Notes: a model not told the origin generated them from the letters alone. A stretch of DNA of 64,000 nucleotides from Acholoe squamosa (GCA_949317995.1 OX439039.1:17785282-17849281), one strand, 5' to 3'; numbered from the stretch's first letter, positions 32,865-44,518 are shown. Numbers and translations are program-made.

Positions 32865-34523
32865 CCCAGCAAATCCTAGTGAACATGAGTCATGCTGGGT
32901 GAGGAATGTGTGAGTACATTGAGTGATAACGAATAATGGCATTTTGTGTGATACAATGTCAACTCTCACTCAGTTTGACAAACCTTCACTTACTTTAGTA
33001 AGACCTGATAGAGCATGCGTCAACATGTGTCAATACTTGTCAACTCTTACACCGCTTCACATGTCTTCACTCATTTCCATAAAGATGTGAGGGAAACTGG
33101 GTGAGCAAGTGTCAACATGTGTCAATACTTGTCACCTCTCACACAGCTTCACATGTCTTCACTCATTTCCATAAAGATGTGATGGGAACTGGGTGAGCAT
33201 TCGTCAATACTTGTCAACCCTCAAGCAGCTTCACATGTCTTCACTTACTTCAATAAAGATGTTAGGGGACCAGGGTGAGCACATGTCAACATGTGTCAAT
33301 ACTTGTCAACTCTCACCTAGCATGACATTTCTTCACCAAGCTTTAAACAATATAAGACTATAGAAACTGTATGGATTCTCATGGCTTGTACTTTGCAGAG
33401 TGGGCCTATTGAGTAAATGTCAATATGAGAATTTATGTTTCACAGAGGAAGTTCCTTTCTTACATGGCATGAAATACATATATATCAGGAACATAATGAT
33501 AGCCGAGTATATGTGATTTAGTGCATACATTAGACATAATAGCTCATTTGTTTTGTCTATGGGACATAGCCCTGAATTGGAATTGCCCATGTTTTACATG
33601 ATATCTAAGTATCTGTTTGTCCTGGTTTGATAGGATATGAAGGTTTAATGTCTACTGATCAGCTAGGTCACAGCTGATTAGAGCAAATATACAGGAACTC
33701 TTCATAGGCTGGTTAAAAAAATTTGTATTGAGTGATAATAGGGGCAGGTACTTTGTCCAACATTAGCATGACAGACTGTGTGAGGAGATGTGAGCATGCG
33801 TCAAGATTCGCCAACTTTCACCCACCATCACACACTTCTAGATTGATTTGACTTGAAATCTTATGTGATAAGCATTTATACAGTAACACATTGATATTAT
33901 CTACAATCCCTGAACATCTATCTTGTTGCTGAATTCAGCTATTTGTCTCAACACCCCGAATTAATGTAGAACTTTCTATGTGAGCAAGGCTCAGGGAAAT
34001 TCTGAGGGATTTAGGCTGCCATATGGGAGTGATCATTGTTTGTCAACTTGGATGTGAGTGGGTGGTCAAAATTAGATTACTGCTGTTTGTTTATGACCCT
34101 TTCTTATCATTTCAACAGGCATTCCCAAGAATGATACAAGGAAAATTCAACTCACACCGCTGACAAAATACCTATCCATTTTCAAGCAAAGTGGGCAACA
34201 CATGACATGCAGAGGAGAGATATCTTTAATGGGAACCAGCATGAACAGCTGAATTGATGTCAATAAAGTTATGGCATCAATATATGTGATACTGTGTCAT
34301 TACCCATGTGTCAGTGTGTGTGATAATGTGTGATGACACGTGATGTCATCATGTGTCATTGTTGGTGAAGGTTCACGCATGTTGACTCAACTTCACAAAT
34401 TTGGCTGGAATAATCACGCATGCCTCATATCTTGTCATGGTCCATGCTCACCCACGCGAGTCCTAAGAGCGCATTGGGTGAGGGCTGACGCAGCATGACA
34501 AAAGTTGACACAGATTTGCTGGG
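32865..34523. mobile_element. 1.66-kb inverted-repeat-bounded insertion with internal tandem repeats
   Basis: CCCAGCAAATC at 32865 recurs inverted (GATTTGCTGGG) ending at 34523. Similarity continues inward for about 40 bp (CATGCTG..GTGAGG). It lies between two pol segments of the Gypsy remnant, as an insertion should. The interior has no coding signal. No target duplication longer than 2 bp can be confirmed. Confidence 0.45.
33025..33345 (+). repeat. tandem repeat of about 82-92 bp
   Basis: About four units contain GTCAATACTTGTCAACTC, CTTCACATGTCTTCACT, CATAAAGATGTGAGGG and GGGTGAGCA. The motif GTGTCAACATGTGTCAAT recurs between units. Confidence 0.85.
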
Positions 34524-34623
34524 ATGGAAATTTAGACAATGCATCTGGTACAATGTTCAACTTACCCTTTAAATGCTTGATTTCAAAATCAAACCTGGCA
34601 AAGAATTCTGACCATTTCTGCAT
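34435..34623 (-). pseudogene. RNase H tail of the decayed Gypsy pol
   Basis: WSEFFARFDFEIKHLKGKLN followed by VPDALSKFP is the conserved end of Gypsy RNase H domains. Confidence 0.8.
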
Positions 34624-34709
34624 TCTACCAGTTAATTAACTTTACCATTTAATGCTACAAGAGCTGCATGATCAGTCAAATTTGTGAATTTTCATCCAAT
34701 GACATAATG

Positions 34710-35784
34710 TTAAAAATTTATTGATGCAAATTTTCTACCAGCAAATGGCACTGGGCGGAGATTATTTTCACAGTCCAATTGTGAAATACATGCGCCAACA
34801 GCTAATTTAGAACTGTCTGTCGCAATAGTAAATGGTTTCGGATATTTCAATACAATGTCATCAGCGATAGATTTCTTGATTTTATCAAATGCCTGTTGAT
34901 GTATACTCGTCCAATTGAATTTAATTTCTTTCTTTGTTAGTCCATATAACGGCTGCATAATCATCACAAAATTTGGAATAAATGCTTGATAATAAGTTGC
35001 TAAACCATTGAAAGATTTCACGTGTTTTGGTGTTTTAGGAACTGGAAAATCCCTAATCAGTTTGACTTTATTGGGATTAGGATGAAAGCCATTTTCTGAA
35101 ACAACAAATCCTAAAAATGGGATAGTTTTAAAACCAAAACTACATTAAGGTTTCTTACACTTGAGATTTGCGAGCCTGAAAGCTTTAAATAGGCCATTCA
35201 AATCGCTCAAATGATCATCCCAAGTTGTTGATGCTACTATGATATCGTCAACATATGGCAAACATGTCAGTAAGTGCCTCACAATGCCCTCTATAACGTT
35301 ATGGAAGACCTTGGGAGAAGTTTGTTTGTTTGTTTGTTTGTTTAGTTTTACATCCGGGGGCCATCGAGGAACTCAGACATTCAACTTATAACCCCATTGG
35401 CATAGTTCTATATCTCCAAGTTTTACCTGGAGTGGCAAACGCCGTCAGGTTTCTATCTCTCTCACGTAAAGGTATTTGGAAAAACCCTGAATAAGCATCA
35501 AGGGTGGATAAATAGTTTGCTCCTAACGTTCCAACTGTATTGAGCGTGTCATCGATTATTGGGAAATTATATGCTTGATTTTTAATCTGACGATTCAAAT
35601 GTCTAAAATCGACAACTATCCTAAATGATCTTTTCCCGTTGACTGCCTTTCCTTTTTCTACCAGAAATGCAGGACTACACCACTCAGTATGACCTTCACA
35701 ACATTCAATTATACCAGCCTCCTCTTGCCCCTTTAGAAGATTTTCCATAATCTCTCTTTTGCCAGTTGAGGTTCTATAAGCCAT
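34710..35784 (-). pseudogene. reverse transcriptase part of the decayed Gypsy pol
   Basis: RIVVDFRHLNRQIKNQAYNF, LDAYSGFFQIPL and YRTMPMGL are RT fingers and palm motifs. Further left come the connection domain and the start of RNase H (FTIATDSSKLAVGACISQ). Many breaks. Confidence 0.85.
35318..35390. mobile_element. short (GTTT)n-tailed SINE-like fragment
   Basis: A (GTTT)n run followed by AGTTTTACATCCGGGGGCC interrupts the Gypsy RT remnant. It resembles the tail of invertebrate SINEs, but only about 70 bp remain. Confidence 0.35.
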
Positions 35785-36082
35785 AATATTTATTGGGTAT
35801 AATCACGTTTTAAATCGATTCTGTGAGTATATTCAGTGGTTAGGCCCATCAAACTATAAGATGTGATGAAGGTGTCAGCATGTTTATCTAACAATTGCCA
35901 CAACTCTGTGATCTGAACCTTAGTCAGATTTTCCTCATCCAATCTATAATCAAAACCAGATTTTTAAATAGGCTGTTCTTTTAAGTCATCTGGACCGATA
36001 AAATCTTCCTCCAACTGAAGTGAGTACAAACCAATTATAGATCCCTTCTTAATTTGATGGCTTCTAATTGAAGAATTAAATA

Positions 36083-36610
36083 CTACAATAGGAATTTCAT
36101 TTGTAGATTAACAGGTTTCACAACACCCCATTTGACACAAAATGGAACATATGTGTCTCTATGCATATTTTCAGTCACACCAATTGAATTATGCAATGAT
36201 TTATCTGATAACGCAATAGCAGAGACATATGATTCACAACCTGGCCGTATTGTAATGTTATCCTTAGCTCTAATAGTGAGAACATCATGTTCCAGATTCT
36301 TAAAGCTAATAGTAGCCTTAGTACAACATAGAAAATCAACAACTAATATCAAACTCCTATTGAGTTTAGGTACAGCATAGAACACATGCATGATGTTAAC
36401 ATTGTTAATTCCAAGTGCAATCTTGATTTGTAATCGTGCCACCTGTGACGCTCCATCAGCCAAAAAGACTCTAACATAGCAAGGCGCAGTCTTTATGAGC
36501 ATTTTATCAATTAATGCCCGATAGAACTTGTGAAAAATAACACTGATGGATGCACCCGTACCAACTAATGCAGGTATCTTATAACCACAAAATCCACCTT
36601 CCATACTCAA
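36083..36610 (-). pseudogene. protease-like part of the decayed Gypsy pol
   Basis: Has the retropepsin layout: a hydrophobic strand ending in a TGAS motif, then FLADGASQVARLQIKIALG and a SLILVVDFL segment like the LGxDFL of Gypsy proteases. Confidence 0.7.
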
Positions 36611-36611
36611 A

Positions 36612-36989
36612 CCTCAAACCCCTTCTACTGGCCCACCCGCTCCACCAACCTCCGACCTAAAGGAAATCGAACTGGACTTAAAATTAAGTGATAACAAAGA
36701 CATCTTGGACACTGACAAAAAATCCAAGATCCCTGCCCAAGAATCTACCACACCATCTAAGCCAACCACTAAAGACCCCAGGACACCTAGGTCCCCACCC
36801 TCCAAGCCCAACAACAGTGCCAGCACCAGTCTGCCATACAATCCGGCCCACACCACATTTGTGGCACCATATCTACCACCATCTTCTAGACACACCCTGA
36901 CTAACTATGTTCCAACACCAATCCGCCCAGAGCGTCAAATCCCAATCCGAGATGTACTCTTTCGTTTATATCAAATAATGAACAAGTAA
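36612..36989 (+). CDS. Pro/Ser-rich ORF fragment, unidentified
   Basis: Open for about 125 codons, directly abutting the Gypsy remnant but on the opposite strand. An acidic start (DLKEIELDLKLSDNKDILD) is followed by a Pro/Thr/Ser-rich middle and a C-terminal RQIPIRDVLFRLYQIMNK. It looks like the end of a disordered protein, perhaps from a mobile element. No upstream start is visible. Confidence 0.3.
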   Translation, partial: PQTPSTGPPAPPTSDLKEIELDLKLSDNKDILDTDKKSKIPAQESTTPSKPTTKDPRTPRSPPSKPNNSASTSLPYNPAHTTFVAPYLPPSSRHTLTNYVPTPIRPERQIPIRDVLFRLYQIMNK

Positions 36990-37072
36990 TCAATGGATAA
37001 TTCATGACGAGTGTGTGTAATTATCCTTTGCTAACACACACAAGTCATGAATTATCTATTGACTACTTATTT
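36984..37072. repeat. imperfect 37-bp inverted repeat
   Basis: AAGTAATCAATGGATAATTC at 36984 and its near-complement GATAATTCATGAC...ACTACTTAT at 37035-37072 could form a hairpin with an 11-15 nt loop. It may be a tiny MITE. Confidence 0.65.
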
Positions 37073-37138
37073 TATTCCACGAAATCAATAGATAATCAAT
37101 AGAATACCAATAAATTCAAGTTGAAAACAAAATTCACC

Positions 37139-37430
37139 TGGGCGCCCGGCAGCTGACAGCTACAGCGCCCATCTCGGCTTGGCTTGCTTTGAATGCGTCT
37201 CATGGTTATGTATGTGTACATACACCTCGTCGCCCGGCAGCAGACAGCTACAGCGCACACCGCGAAAAAAAGATGCGCCCCGTCCGGGACTCGATCTACC
37301 TACCTCTGACGGCTGAGTGCAATGCGCTAACCACTAGACCACTGCGTCTCCTCCTTCAGCGGCCGTCTCGGTTTGTCTATGTTTCAATGCGTCCCACGGT
37401 TATGGTAGAGGACAGCCCACAGTCGTCGCC
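37139..37430 (-). mobile_element. tRNA-derived SINE cluster
   Basis: On the minus strand, at 37352-37272, TGGTCTAGTGGTTAGCGCA (A box) and GATCGAGTCCC (B box) are followed by a T-run pol III terminator. The acceptor and anticodon stems do not pair, so this is not a tRNA gene. The flanking GCCCGGCAGC..GACAGCTACAGCGC occurs twice (37143, 37231), suggesting a tandem or dimeric SINE. Confidence 0.6.
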
Positions 37431-37549
37431 TCAAGACCTTTTTGTAGCCAGCCACTACCTGTCAGTCCCTGTGGCGCAATGCATAGGGAGTTGGACCAAG
37501 AAGCTTATACTATAGGAGAGGTCACTGAGAGCATAGTCTATGGGTAGAG
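37431..37549. other. short unassigned spacer
   Basis: Nothing recognised. Confidence 0.3.
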
Positions 37550-39735
37550 TGTGACAGGCCACCCCCCTCTACCCCCCCATGAAACTAGGTGCCCCTGTGT
37601 CTTCATTGTTGATTTCTGTAGAGAATTAGGTGGTTTATGGAGCTGTGGTATTACTTTATCAGGGTGATACTAAAGGGGAAGAAGAAACCACCTGGACCAG
37701 AAAATCCTGATGAATCCAAATTTTCTATCATGATTCTCAGAAATTGACTAAAAGTACCCGAAAATGAGGTTTGATGAAGAAAATATTTTAAAGATTTACA
37801 AAAATAATATTCAAAATAATGAGAAGTCTTTATAGACACACGTAAACCAGAGTTAGTACCTCAATGCACATTTCCAAATGTCTGCCTATCTGCCAATTTG
37901 ACAAGTATTCTAACTGTGCATTACTCTGCCTATCTCACATACTGCCTATCCCTTAGTCTACCTATCACTCATACTGCCTATCTCTTAAATCTAAAGCATC
38001 TTGAAGTAAGGCTATCTCACAAAAGACCTAGATACTAAAGCTTACTCCTTACTTTAGCTAATCTTCTCTGGTCCAAGTTTCCCATAGTATACCTATCCTC
38101 AGTCTTCCTATCAAACATTTTACCTATCCCTCATGTGACTATCCCTAAGACAACCATGTTTAAACTGTATTGTTCATCTGTTTATTTAGGTTCTAATGGT
38201 TAACAGTTACATTGCTTATCATGTCTATCATTTTGATCCTACCTATCCTTAACAATGCCTATCATAAAGCCTACCAATCCTTCATTATACCTATCCCCCA
38301 ACTCTGCATATCCCTCATATTTGACTTGCCCATCTGTCGCTACCACCCATGTTTTCTTGTTTTACATTTGCTCATCTTACAAGGTACTCTCTGTGCCTAT
38401 CCCTCAAACTAGATATTGCACATGCTACCTATCCCCCTTGCTACCAATCCTTTTGAATACCTATCCCTCATGCTCTCCATATGTTTTTTTTACCATGTCA
38501 GCTCAGTCAATCTAACTCGCTCTCTCTATACATATCTCAGCTTGTGTTCAATTTCTTCCACCTGTCTCCAGGTCTATGCCTTGTGAAATATACCTATCCC
38601 CCATTATGCCTATCCTCCATTCATATCATTATATAGGTAAACTGAAAGATATGCAGCATGAATGATAGGTAGATGTGTGAATAAGGTGGACTGTAACCAG
38701 TATGTTAGGTGATAGGGTGACTAAGAAATGGTCATCATAATGAAGGTTGGTTGTGACATAGGTAGGTAAGAGAGGTGAGATGGGTAAGAGAACTGTATAG
38801 AGTGCATGGGGGATAGGTAAGGATGGGTAGGAAGAGGGATAGGCAGTATGAGCAATTAGCAATTTAAGGAATAGGCACAGAGTACCTTGTAAGATGAGCA
38901 AACGTAAAAAAAAAAAAAAAATGCATCCTAGGGACAGATATGCAAGTCAAATATGAGGGATGTGCAGAGTTGGGGGATAGGCACAATGAGGGATAGGTAG
39001 GCTACATGATAGGCATTATCAGGGATAGGTAAAATTGAAATAGTAGACATGGTAAGGAATGTACCGTTAAACAATAAAAGCTTATATAGCAGACAAACAG
39101 CGCAGATTAAACATGGTGGTCTGAGGGATAGTCACCATGAGGGATAGGTAAAATGAATGATAGGCAGATTGAGGATAGGTAGACTAAAGGAAAGAAGGAA
39201 CAAATGAGATAAGCTAAGGTGAGGGATAAGCACTATAAGTTAGGCCTTTTAAGAGATAACCAGATTGAACTGTCAATGTTTCAGATTGAAGAGATAGGGA
39301 GGATGAGTGATAGGTACACAATTGATATGCTGTATATGTGGGATAGGCAGAATAATCACAAGCCCAGAACTTGCCTGACTGAGAGATAGGCAGACATTTG
39401 GGTATGTGGATTAAGGTATTAACTCTGATTTATGTGTTCTATATTTAAAGATTTGCAATCATTTTCAATATAATTTTTGTACATTTTTAAAAGTATTTCC
39501 CTCATCAAACATCATTTTCGGGTACTTTTGGTCAAATTTTGATAAGAAAGACCAATATTTTTGGATTCAGCAGGATTTTTTTGGCTTAGATGGTCTCTTC
39601 ATTTCATTTGGTATCCCTTTCAGGAAGATACATGATAGCTCCATAAACCCCCTTATCCTATATAGGGCCCAATACTGAACACACAAGGTCACCTAGTTTC
39701 ATGGGGGGGGGTAGAGGGGGGTTGGCCCTCACTAT
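37550..39735. mobile_element. 2.2-kb foldback (long inverted repeat)
   Basis: The outer ~300 bp on the left (GGCCACCCCCCTCTACCCCC, CATGAAACTAGGTG, GGTACTTTTAGTCAATTT in complement) recur inverted at the right end up to 39735. The inner arms are degenerate CTGCCTATC units on the left and GATAGGCAG units on the right, meeting near 38640. Each arm is therefore about 1.05 kb with moderate divergence. No gene is inside. It resembles Foldback-type transposons, and a transcript would form a long hairpin. Confidence 0.85.
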
Positions 39736-40524
39736 AGGACTGTATGGACTGACCTATCCTATACTGTACAATCATTGATTCAATATAGAATCTACGCAAA
39801 TGCTGAAACAGAAGTATAACATATTACCTTGTTTGTGTATGAGATGCACCGGCTCATTTTACAAGGCACAGCAGGGTTAATCCCTCATATAAGTAGTGCA
39901 TTATAATATTAATGTTTTGGGTTATGATACAACTCATGGCTATACATTTCCTCAATCTAACATTGTCACCCATTAACCCTTTAGACCTGAAACAAGTGTA
40001 TAGCATGATGTCTCATTTCATCAGGAATTCAATCTAATGTATTCAAAATTGACTTTAATTATCCTAGTAACTTTTAAGCTTTTTTCATTATTATTTGCAT
40101 CCATTCACCAACGTCAAGCTTAAGACAGCTAATCCCTTTTTGTTACCATAGTACCTCATGTATAAGGCACATCTAATATGTGAGGATGGACCCCTGGTGC
40201 ACCTTATAGAAACAGAATATGTACCTAGTACTCCTCTGTTCCTTTGCAGTGGTAGTAAAGGATGAGGGAAGGTCTGAGATGACCATAGGTCTTTTGAATT
40301 TTGAAAATCTTCCAATTAGAACAAAAGCAAGAAGAACAATATCCTTCATGGGGGGCATACATGATTGTAAAAAATATCATATGTCTAGTTGTATGTTTCA
40401 ACTATCCATAGCCCCTCCATCAGTGCTAGAGGCTGTATGTCCATCACTGCTACACTATAATTACACTACACTACACTCATATTCTACATGAAAGTCATGT
40501 ATGTATACAACTTCAATTTGTAAC
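39736..40524. other. non-coding spacer
   Basis: No gene. At about 40150-40215, TATAAGGCACATC and GTGCACCTTATA weakly resemble the TATAAGGCGCACC MITE seen at 59888 and may be an old copy. Confidence 0.35.
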
Positions 40525-40860
40525 ATCAACAGATGGGTGAGAGTCATGTCTCATCTTGTTTATATATGATTTCACTTTGTACTATGAACCGATGGGTGAA
40601 ATTCATGTCCAACCTGAAATGTATACACCCATGAATTATACTACTGATATATGGGTGAAAGCCGCGTACAGACTTGTATCTATTCACACCTGTTTTTTTT
40701 ATGATCAAGACATGGGTGAAAGTCCTGTGCAACCGAAAATGTATACAGTCGCCTTTATTTTCCTCAATCAACTGAAAGGTGAAACTCATGCCCAATCTAC
40801 GATCAACAGATTGGTGAAAGTTATGTCCAACCTTTGATGTAATCAATTGATGGAGGAAAG
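40525..40860 (+). repeat. ~60-bp minisatellite, left (direct) array
   Basis: Degenerate units of the form GATGGGTGAAAKTCATGTCC, AACCTGAAATGTATACACCC. About five or six copies. Confidence 0.75.
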
Positions 40861-41114
40861 TTATATGATGGGCTAAGCTACTGCCTCTGAAATAGTGTCT
40901 GGAGGTGCAGTAGACTACATTTTGTAGACCTTCTAAGACAGTCTTTTTAATATTATTTATTGGTACTTTGATTTGCAGATCAACATGTATTAACATATCA
41001 CAGTGGAGGGTATGTGCTAGTTATGAGCCAACCCTAAAGGTTAACACTTTTCTCTATCTTAAACCTTAAGAGGTTTGGGTAGTGGTTATAACTTTTTGTT
41101 GGACTGATCACAAG

Positions 41115-41368
41115 GGTTAGGGATAGGGTTAGGGTTAGGGCTAGGGTTAGGGTTAGGGCTATGGTTAGGTTTAGGGCTAGTATTAGGGTTAGGGCTAGAG
41201 TTAGGGTTAGGGTAAGGCCTAACCCTTACCCTAGTGCTAGGACTAGGGTTAGGGTCAGGAATAGGGCTAGGGTTAGGGTTAGGGCTAGGGCTAGAGTTAG
41301 GGTTAGTGTTAGGGTTGGAGTTAGGAGTAGAAATGGAATTAGGGTTAGGGTCAAGTTTAGGATTATGA
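41115..41368 (+). repeat. interstitial telomere-like TTAGGG tract
   Basis: About 250 bp of GGGTTA, GGGCTA and GGATTA variants. A short inverted stretch near 41215-41240 reads GGCCTAACCCTTACCCTAG. It is too degenerate and too internal to be a functional telomere. Confidence 0.85.
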
Positions 41369-41534
41369 GTGGGTAATACTGGGTTGCAATGCGATGTATC
41401 TTTAATCTGTCAGGACACCTTTAGAATTTCAGTTAGTGCTGCCACCTACTGTAATGTTAATGTAACCACAGAGAGACAGGATTTTCATCCATTGGTTTTC
41501 ATAGAAAATTATTATGTAAATATGTTAAAGGCCG

Positions 41535-42010
41535 AACATGACTTTCACCTATCAACAAATGGTAAAAAGGATGGGTGTATGCATTCAAGGTTGGAAATGA
41601 CTTTCATCCATCAACTGATGGATGAAATCATGGGCATATACATTCAAGGTTTGGACATGACTTTCATACATCAACTGAAAGAAGAAAACGTGGATGTTAA
41701 ATTCAAGGTTGGACATGACTTTCATCCATCAACTGATGGAAGAAAACATAGGTGTATACATTCATGGTTGGACATGACTTTCATCCATCAACTAATGGAA
41801 GAAAATATTATTCTCAATCTATATTTCAAGATGATCAACACAACTATAACGACTGAAGTTATTTTTGTGGATGGCAATTTTTACTCTAGAGAATCAAAAG
41901 ATCACAACTATAGGCTTTATCAGGTGGAAGAAAACATGGGTGTATGAATTCATGGATGAACATGACTCTCATCCATCAACTGATGCAAGAAATCATAGAT
42001 GTATCCTTAC
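41535..42010 (-). repeat. ~60-bp minisatellite, right (inverted) array
   Basis: Seven or so units containing GACATGACTTTCATCCATCA, ACTGATGGAAGAAAACAT and GGTGTATACATTCAAGGTTG. This is the reverse complement of the left array at 40525-40860. Confidence 0.85.
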
Positions 42011-42374
42011 AAGATGAGATATGACGTTCATGTAAGGGAGGAATATACACAATTATGATTACATAGCGGTAATGTACACATCTGTAGGCCAACTCCTTCA
42101 TCTTAAGCTCATGTTTCTCATCCTTTTCTTTCTCCATCCTAGACAACTCCAGACTCTGAACATGTTGGGTTGGCTGCACCACTGAAGACACTACATCATT
42201 CAGATATGCAACCAACCTTTCTTCATGTTGCTGTTGCCAATTCCTGACTACATACTCCTGAACCTTGAAAGATTCTTCAGACATTTGATCAAAATTGTAT
42301 GTAGAAGCATTCTTAGTTTCCGGAGTTTGTAACGTGTACCAACCACTGTCTGATTCAGGACCAGAAGATTCCAA
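41976..42374 (-). pseudogene. coiled-coil ORF fragment at the lost 3' end of the Gypsy element
   Basis: VQEYVVRNWQQQHEERLVAY and SRMEKEKDEKHELKMKELA look like a coiled coil. It runs into the minisatellite, so only the first ~100 residues are meaningful. It probably belongs with the downstream ORFs of the Gypsy element. Confidence 0.4.
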
Positions 42375-42442
42375 AAGATGTTTTCAGCGTTTTGATCCCG
42401 AACTCACTGCTGTACTTAACACTTCCCCCCGATGCAGTACTC

Positions 42443-44518
42443 TTATATCTTATATCCTGAGAGGCATACCTGAGGTGTCTTAAATTCAGACGAAGCAGAG
42501 TGTGCCGGAACAACTTCTTTCTTAGATCTTCCATATTGGTCTAGTACCTGACTCTCCCGACCAGGTGGTCCTAGTGATGGAAAGTCCTTCTTACTCGACT
42601 CATCAAACTTGGGAGGAGCCGCCCCCTTCAGAGTACCCAAAGGAGAACGATGCTCCATTCCAGACGTAGACGGAGCAGGTGAGGGATTCTCACTACTGAC
42701 CCTTTCCGAACCAGAACACACACCCGAGAACCGTGCAGGACTAGGTCTCTGAATGCCACGGAAACTGAACTTCCCAACAGACTTCATACGGGATTGCTTT
42801 GCAGCAGTGTCTTCCTTTGCATCATGGTAGGCCACATCCCCCCTGTACTTTCTCATTTGCGCAAACTGCTCACCATCAATGTTCAACCGAAGGGACCACA
42901 TCTTAACCTCAAACGATGCTTCAAACTTCGAATTCGAATGCTTTGTCACCTGACAGAATTTGGCGACTTTAGCAGTCAGACTCCCAAAGTTCTCAATCTT
43001 CCAACTATCCCACTTGGCTATCAACATCTGATGTAGATCCAACACCTTCTGATGTAGATCCAACACCTTCTCAACTGCTGAAAATACTCCGATCTGATGA
43101 TCGCCCTTGAGATGTCTTACCAACTCACTCATCCTACATGTTCTGATCCCGGAACATACAGTTCCTGTCCGACCCTTATCCATATAGCACATGTACACCG
43201 GGTGGTGATGCATGTGCTCCTCAACAATATGTCTGATGAATCGGATGTGGCTGGAGAATCCAATCGGAATGCCTTTGCAGTTAGTAAACAGACATTTCTC
43301 ATTTGTCTTCTCTTCCCACATATCGATCACCCACTTCAGTTTACTGTAGGCGTCAAAATCATAATACCTGTCATTCCGATTGTCTAGTGTTTGTTTTACC
43401 CAATTTACGTAGAACATGTAGGTATTCTTATCCTTCCTAGTCATCTTCATCCATTCTTCCAAATCATCCTCCCCATTCGCATCTATAAGAGGAGGACACC
43501 CGAAATACTTCTTATTCCGTTTGCACTCTAACAGATACTTCGGAACAAAATTCCTGAAACCTGACTTAACATTAGCCTGAATTCTTTTCTCATCAATGGT
43601 AAATTCGAATGATTATCATGTTGTTCAGGGTATTGGATGTCTATGGTCCAATCCTCCTTCTGTAATTCAGTCTCTCCTAACCGGATGAGTGAGTGAGTGA
43701 GTGAGTGAGTGAGTAATAGATGTTTAACGCCATTTCGACAGCTAAAGTCATATTCATGGCGAGAACTACATTACACAATTTCACAGGGGAATGTGTCAGT
43801 GCCCACACATATGTGCACCACACACATCTGAGGGGATAGGAAAGAGGAGAAATAGACCCTTTTAAGTGGGCTAGGGAAGCCCGCCTAACCGGATGAAGGA
43901 TGGGTCATGAGGTGCAGTAGTTGACCTCTTATTCATCCGACCTACAGCAGTTGCTTCCGACAATAACTCATCCAACTTCTTCGTAGTAGTCTTAGTAGGT
44001 CCACTGAAGTAAAACAGAGTGTCAGAAGAATCCTCCGGGTGGGTACTACTCTTCTTAACCGATTCGCAAATCTGATAAATCATGGAACATTTTGCCATCC
44101 CCATAGCCATTTCCATGTAATTCGTATACCAGAGACTCAGAATTGTCAAACCTTCAGGAACCATATCCCTGATCAACCTACTCCACTTCTTGTTTATCTT
44201 ATGCGTCTTACTCAATTTCTTATCCCAAATCTTATTCTTATCGATAAACACGGTGTCACCATTTGGCCACCGGATAACCCCCGTTTCATAGTTCAGACAT
44301 CCCTGTTCGTTTTCAGGATCCAAGATGGTGGCGGTAGTCTCCTTAGCCTCCGCACCCTCTTCCTTCCCGAGTGATTCTTCCCAAACAGTGCTTTCTTCCC
44401 GAATAGTGGTCGTCGTACCCCCACTAACTTCTTCTAACATACTATTCACCTCCGTTTGTTTCATGGTATTCTGACTTCCTCCACCAATCGTCTTAACCGC
44501 TGCCGCATCTTTCAACAA
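42443..44518 (-). pseudogene. extra ORFs downstream of integrase, with C2H2-like zinc fingers
   Basis: Two protein-coding stretches on the element's strand are separated by a SINE. The right one (about 43871-44518) is Thr/Glu-rich, then LTILSLWYTNYMEMAMGMAK. The left one (about 42443-43462) has two Cys/His sets: C-x4-C...H-x5-H (CLFTNCKGIPIGFSSHIRF) and a CYMDKG...C...H-x4-H set ending LVRHLKGDHQ. A Ser/Pro-rich tail follows. Pairs of such fingers suggest nucleic-acid binding. Their origin as element accessory genes is inferred from strand and position. Confidence 0.6.
43689..43883 (-). mobile_element. SINE copy 1, (TCAC)n tail, 13-bp target duplication
   Basis: Flanked by CCTAACCGGATGA on both sides (43676-43688, 43884-43896). 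The body includes AATGGCGTTAAACATCTATT, TATGTGTGGGCACTGACACA and CCACTTAAAAGGGTCTAT on the minus strand. A (GTGA)n run at its left end is the 3' tail. It was inserted into the decayed Gypsy element. Confidence 0.92.

Larger units (their letters stand above)
32516..36610 (-). mobile_element. decayed Ty3/Gypsy pol (minus strand), with a later insertion
   Basis: From right to left, in the order of a Gypsy pol, it has protease-like, RT, RNase H and post-RNase H linker segments. The linker near 32516-32872 includes NALTRAQARK. No integrase and no LTRs were found, so both ends are missing. It is clearly old, with many breaks. An inverted-repeat-bounded insertion (32865-34523) separates RNase H from the linker, and a short SINE-tail-like piece lies near 35320. 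Confidence 0.85.

Noticed and set aside
37272-37352. tRNA gene
   Set aside because: The A and B boxes are present, but the acceptor and anticodon stems do not pair. It fits a SINE head.
40140-40360. Third copy of the TATAAGGCGCACC MITE
   Set aside because: Only short matches (TATAAGGCACATC, GTGCACCTTATA) remain, and no terminal inverted repeats are preserved.
41115-41368. Functional telomere
   Set aside because: The repeats are degenerate, partly inverted, only about 250 bp long, and flanked by ordinary sequence on both sides.
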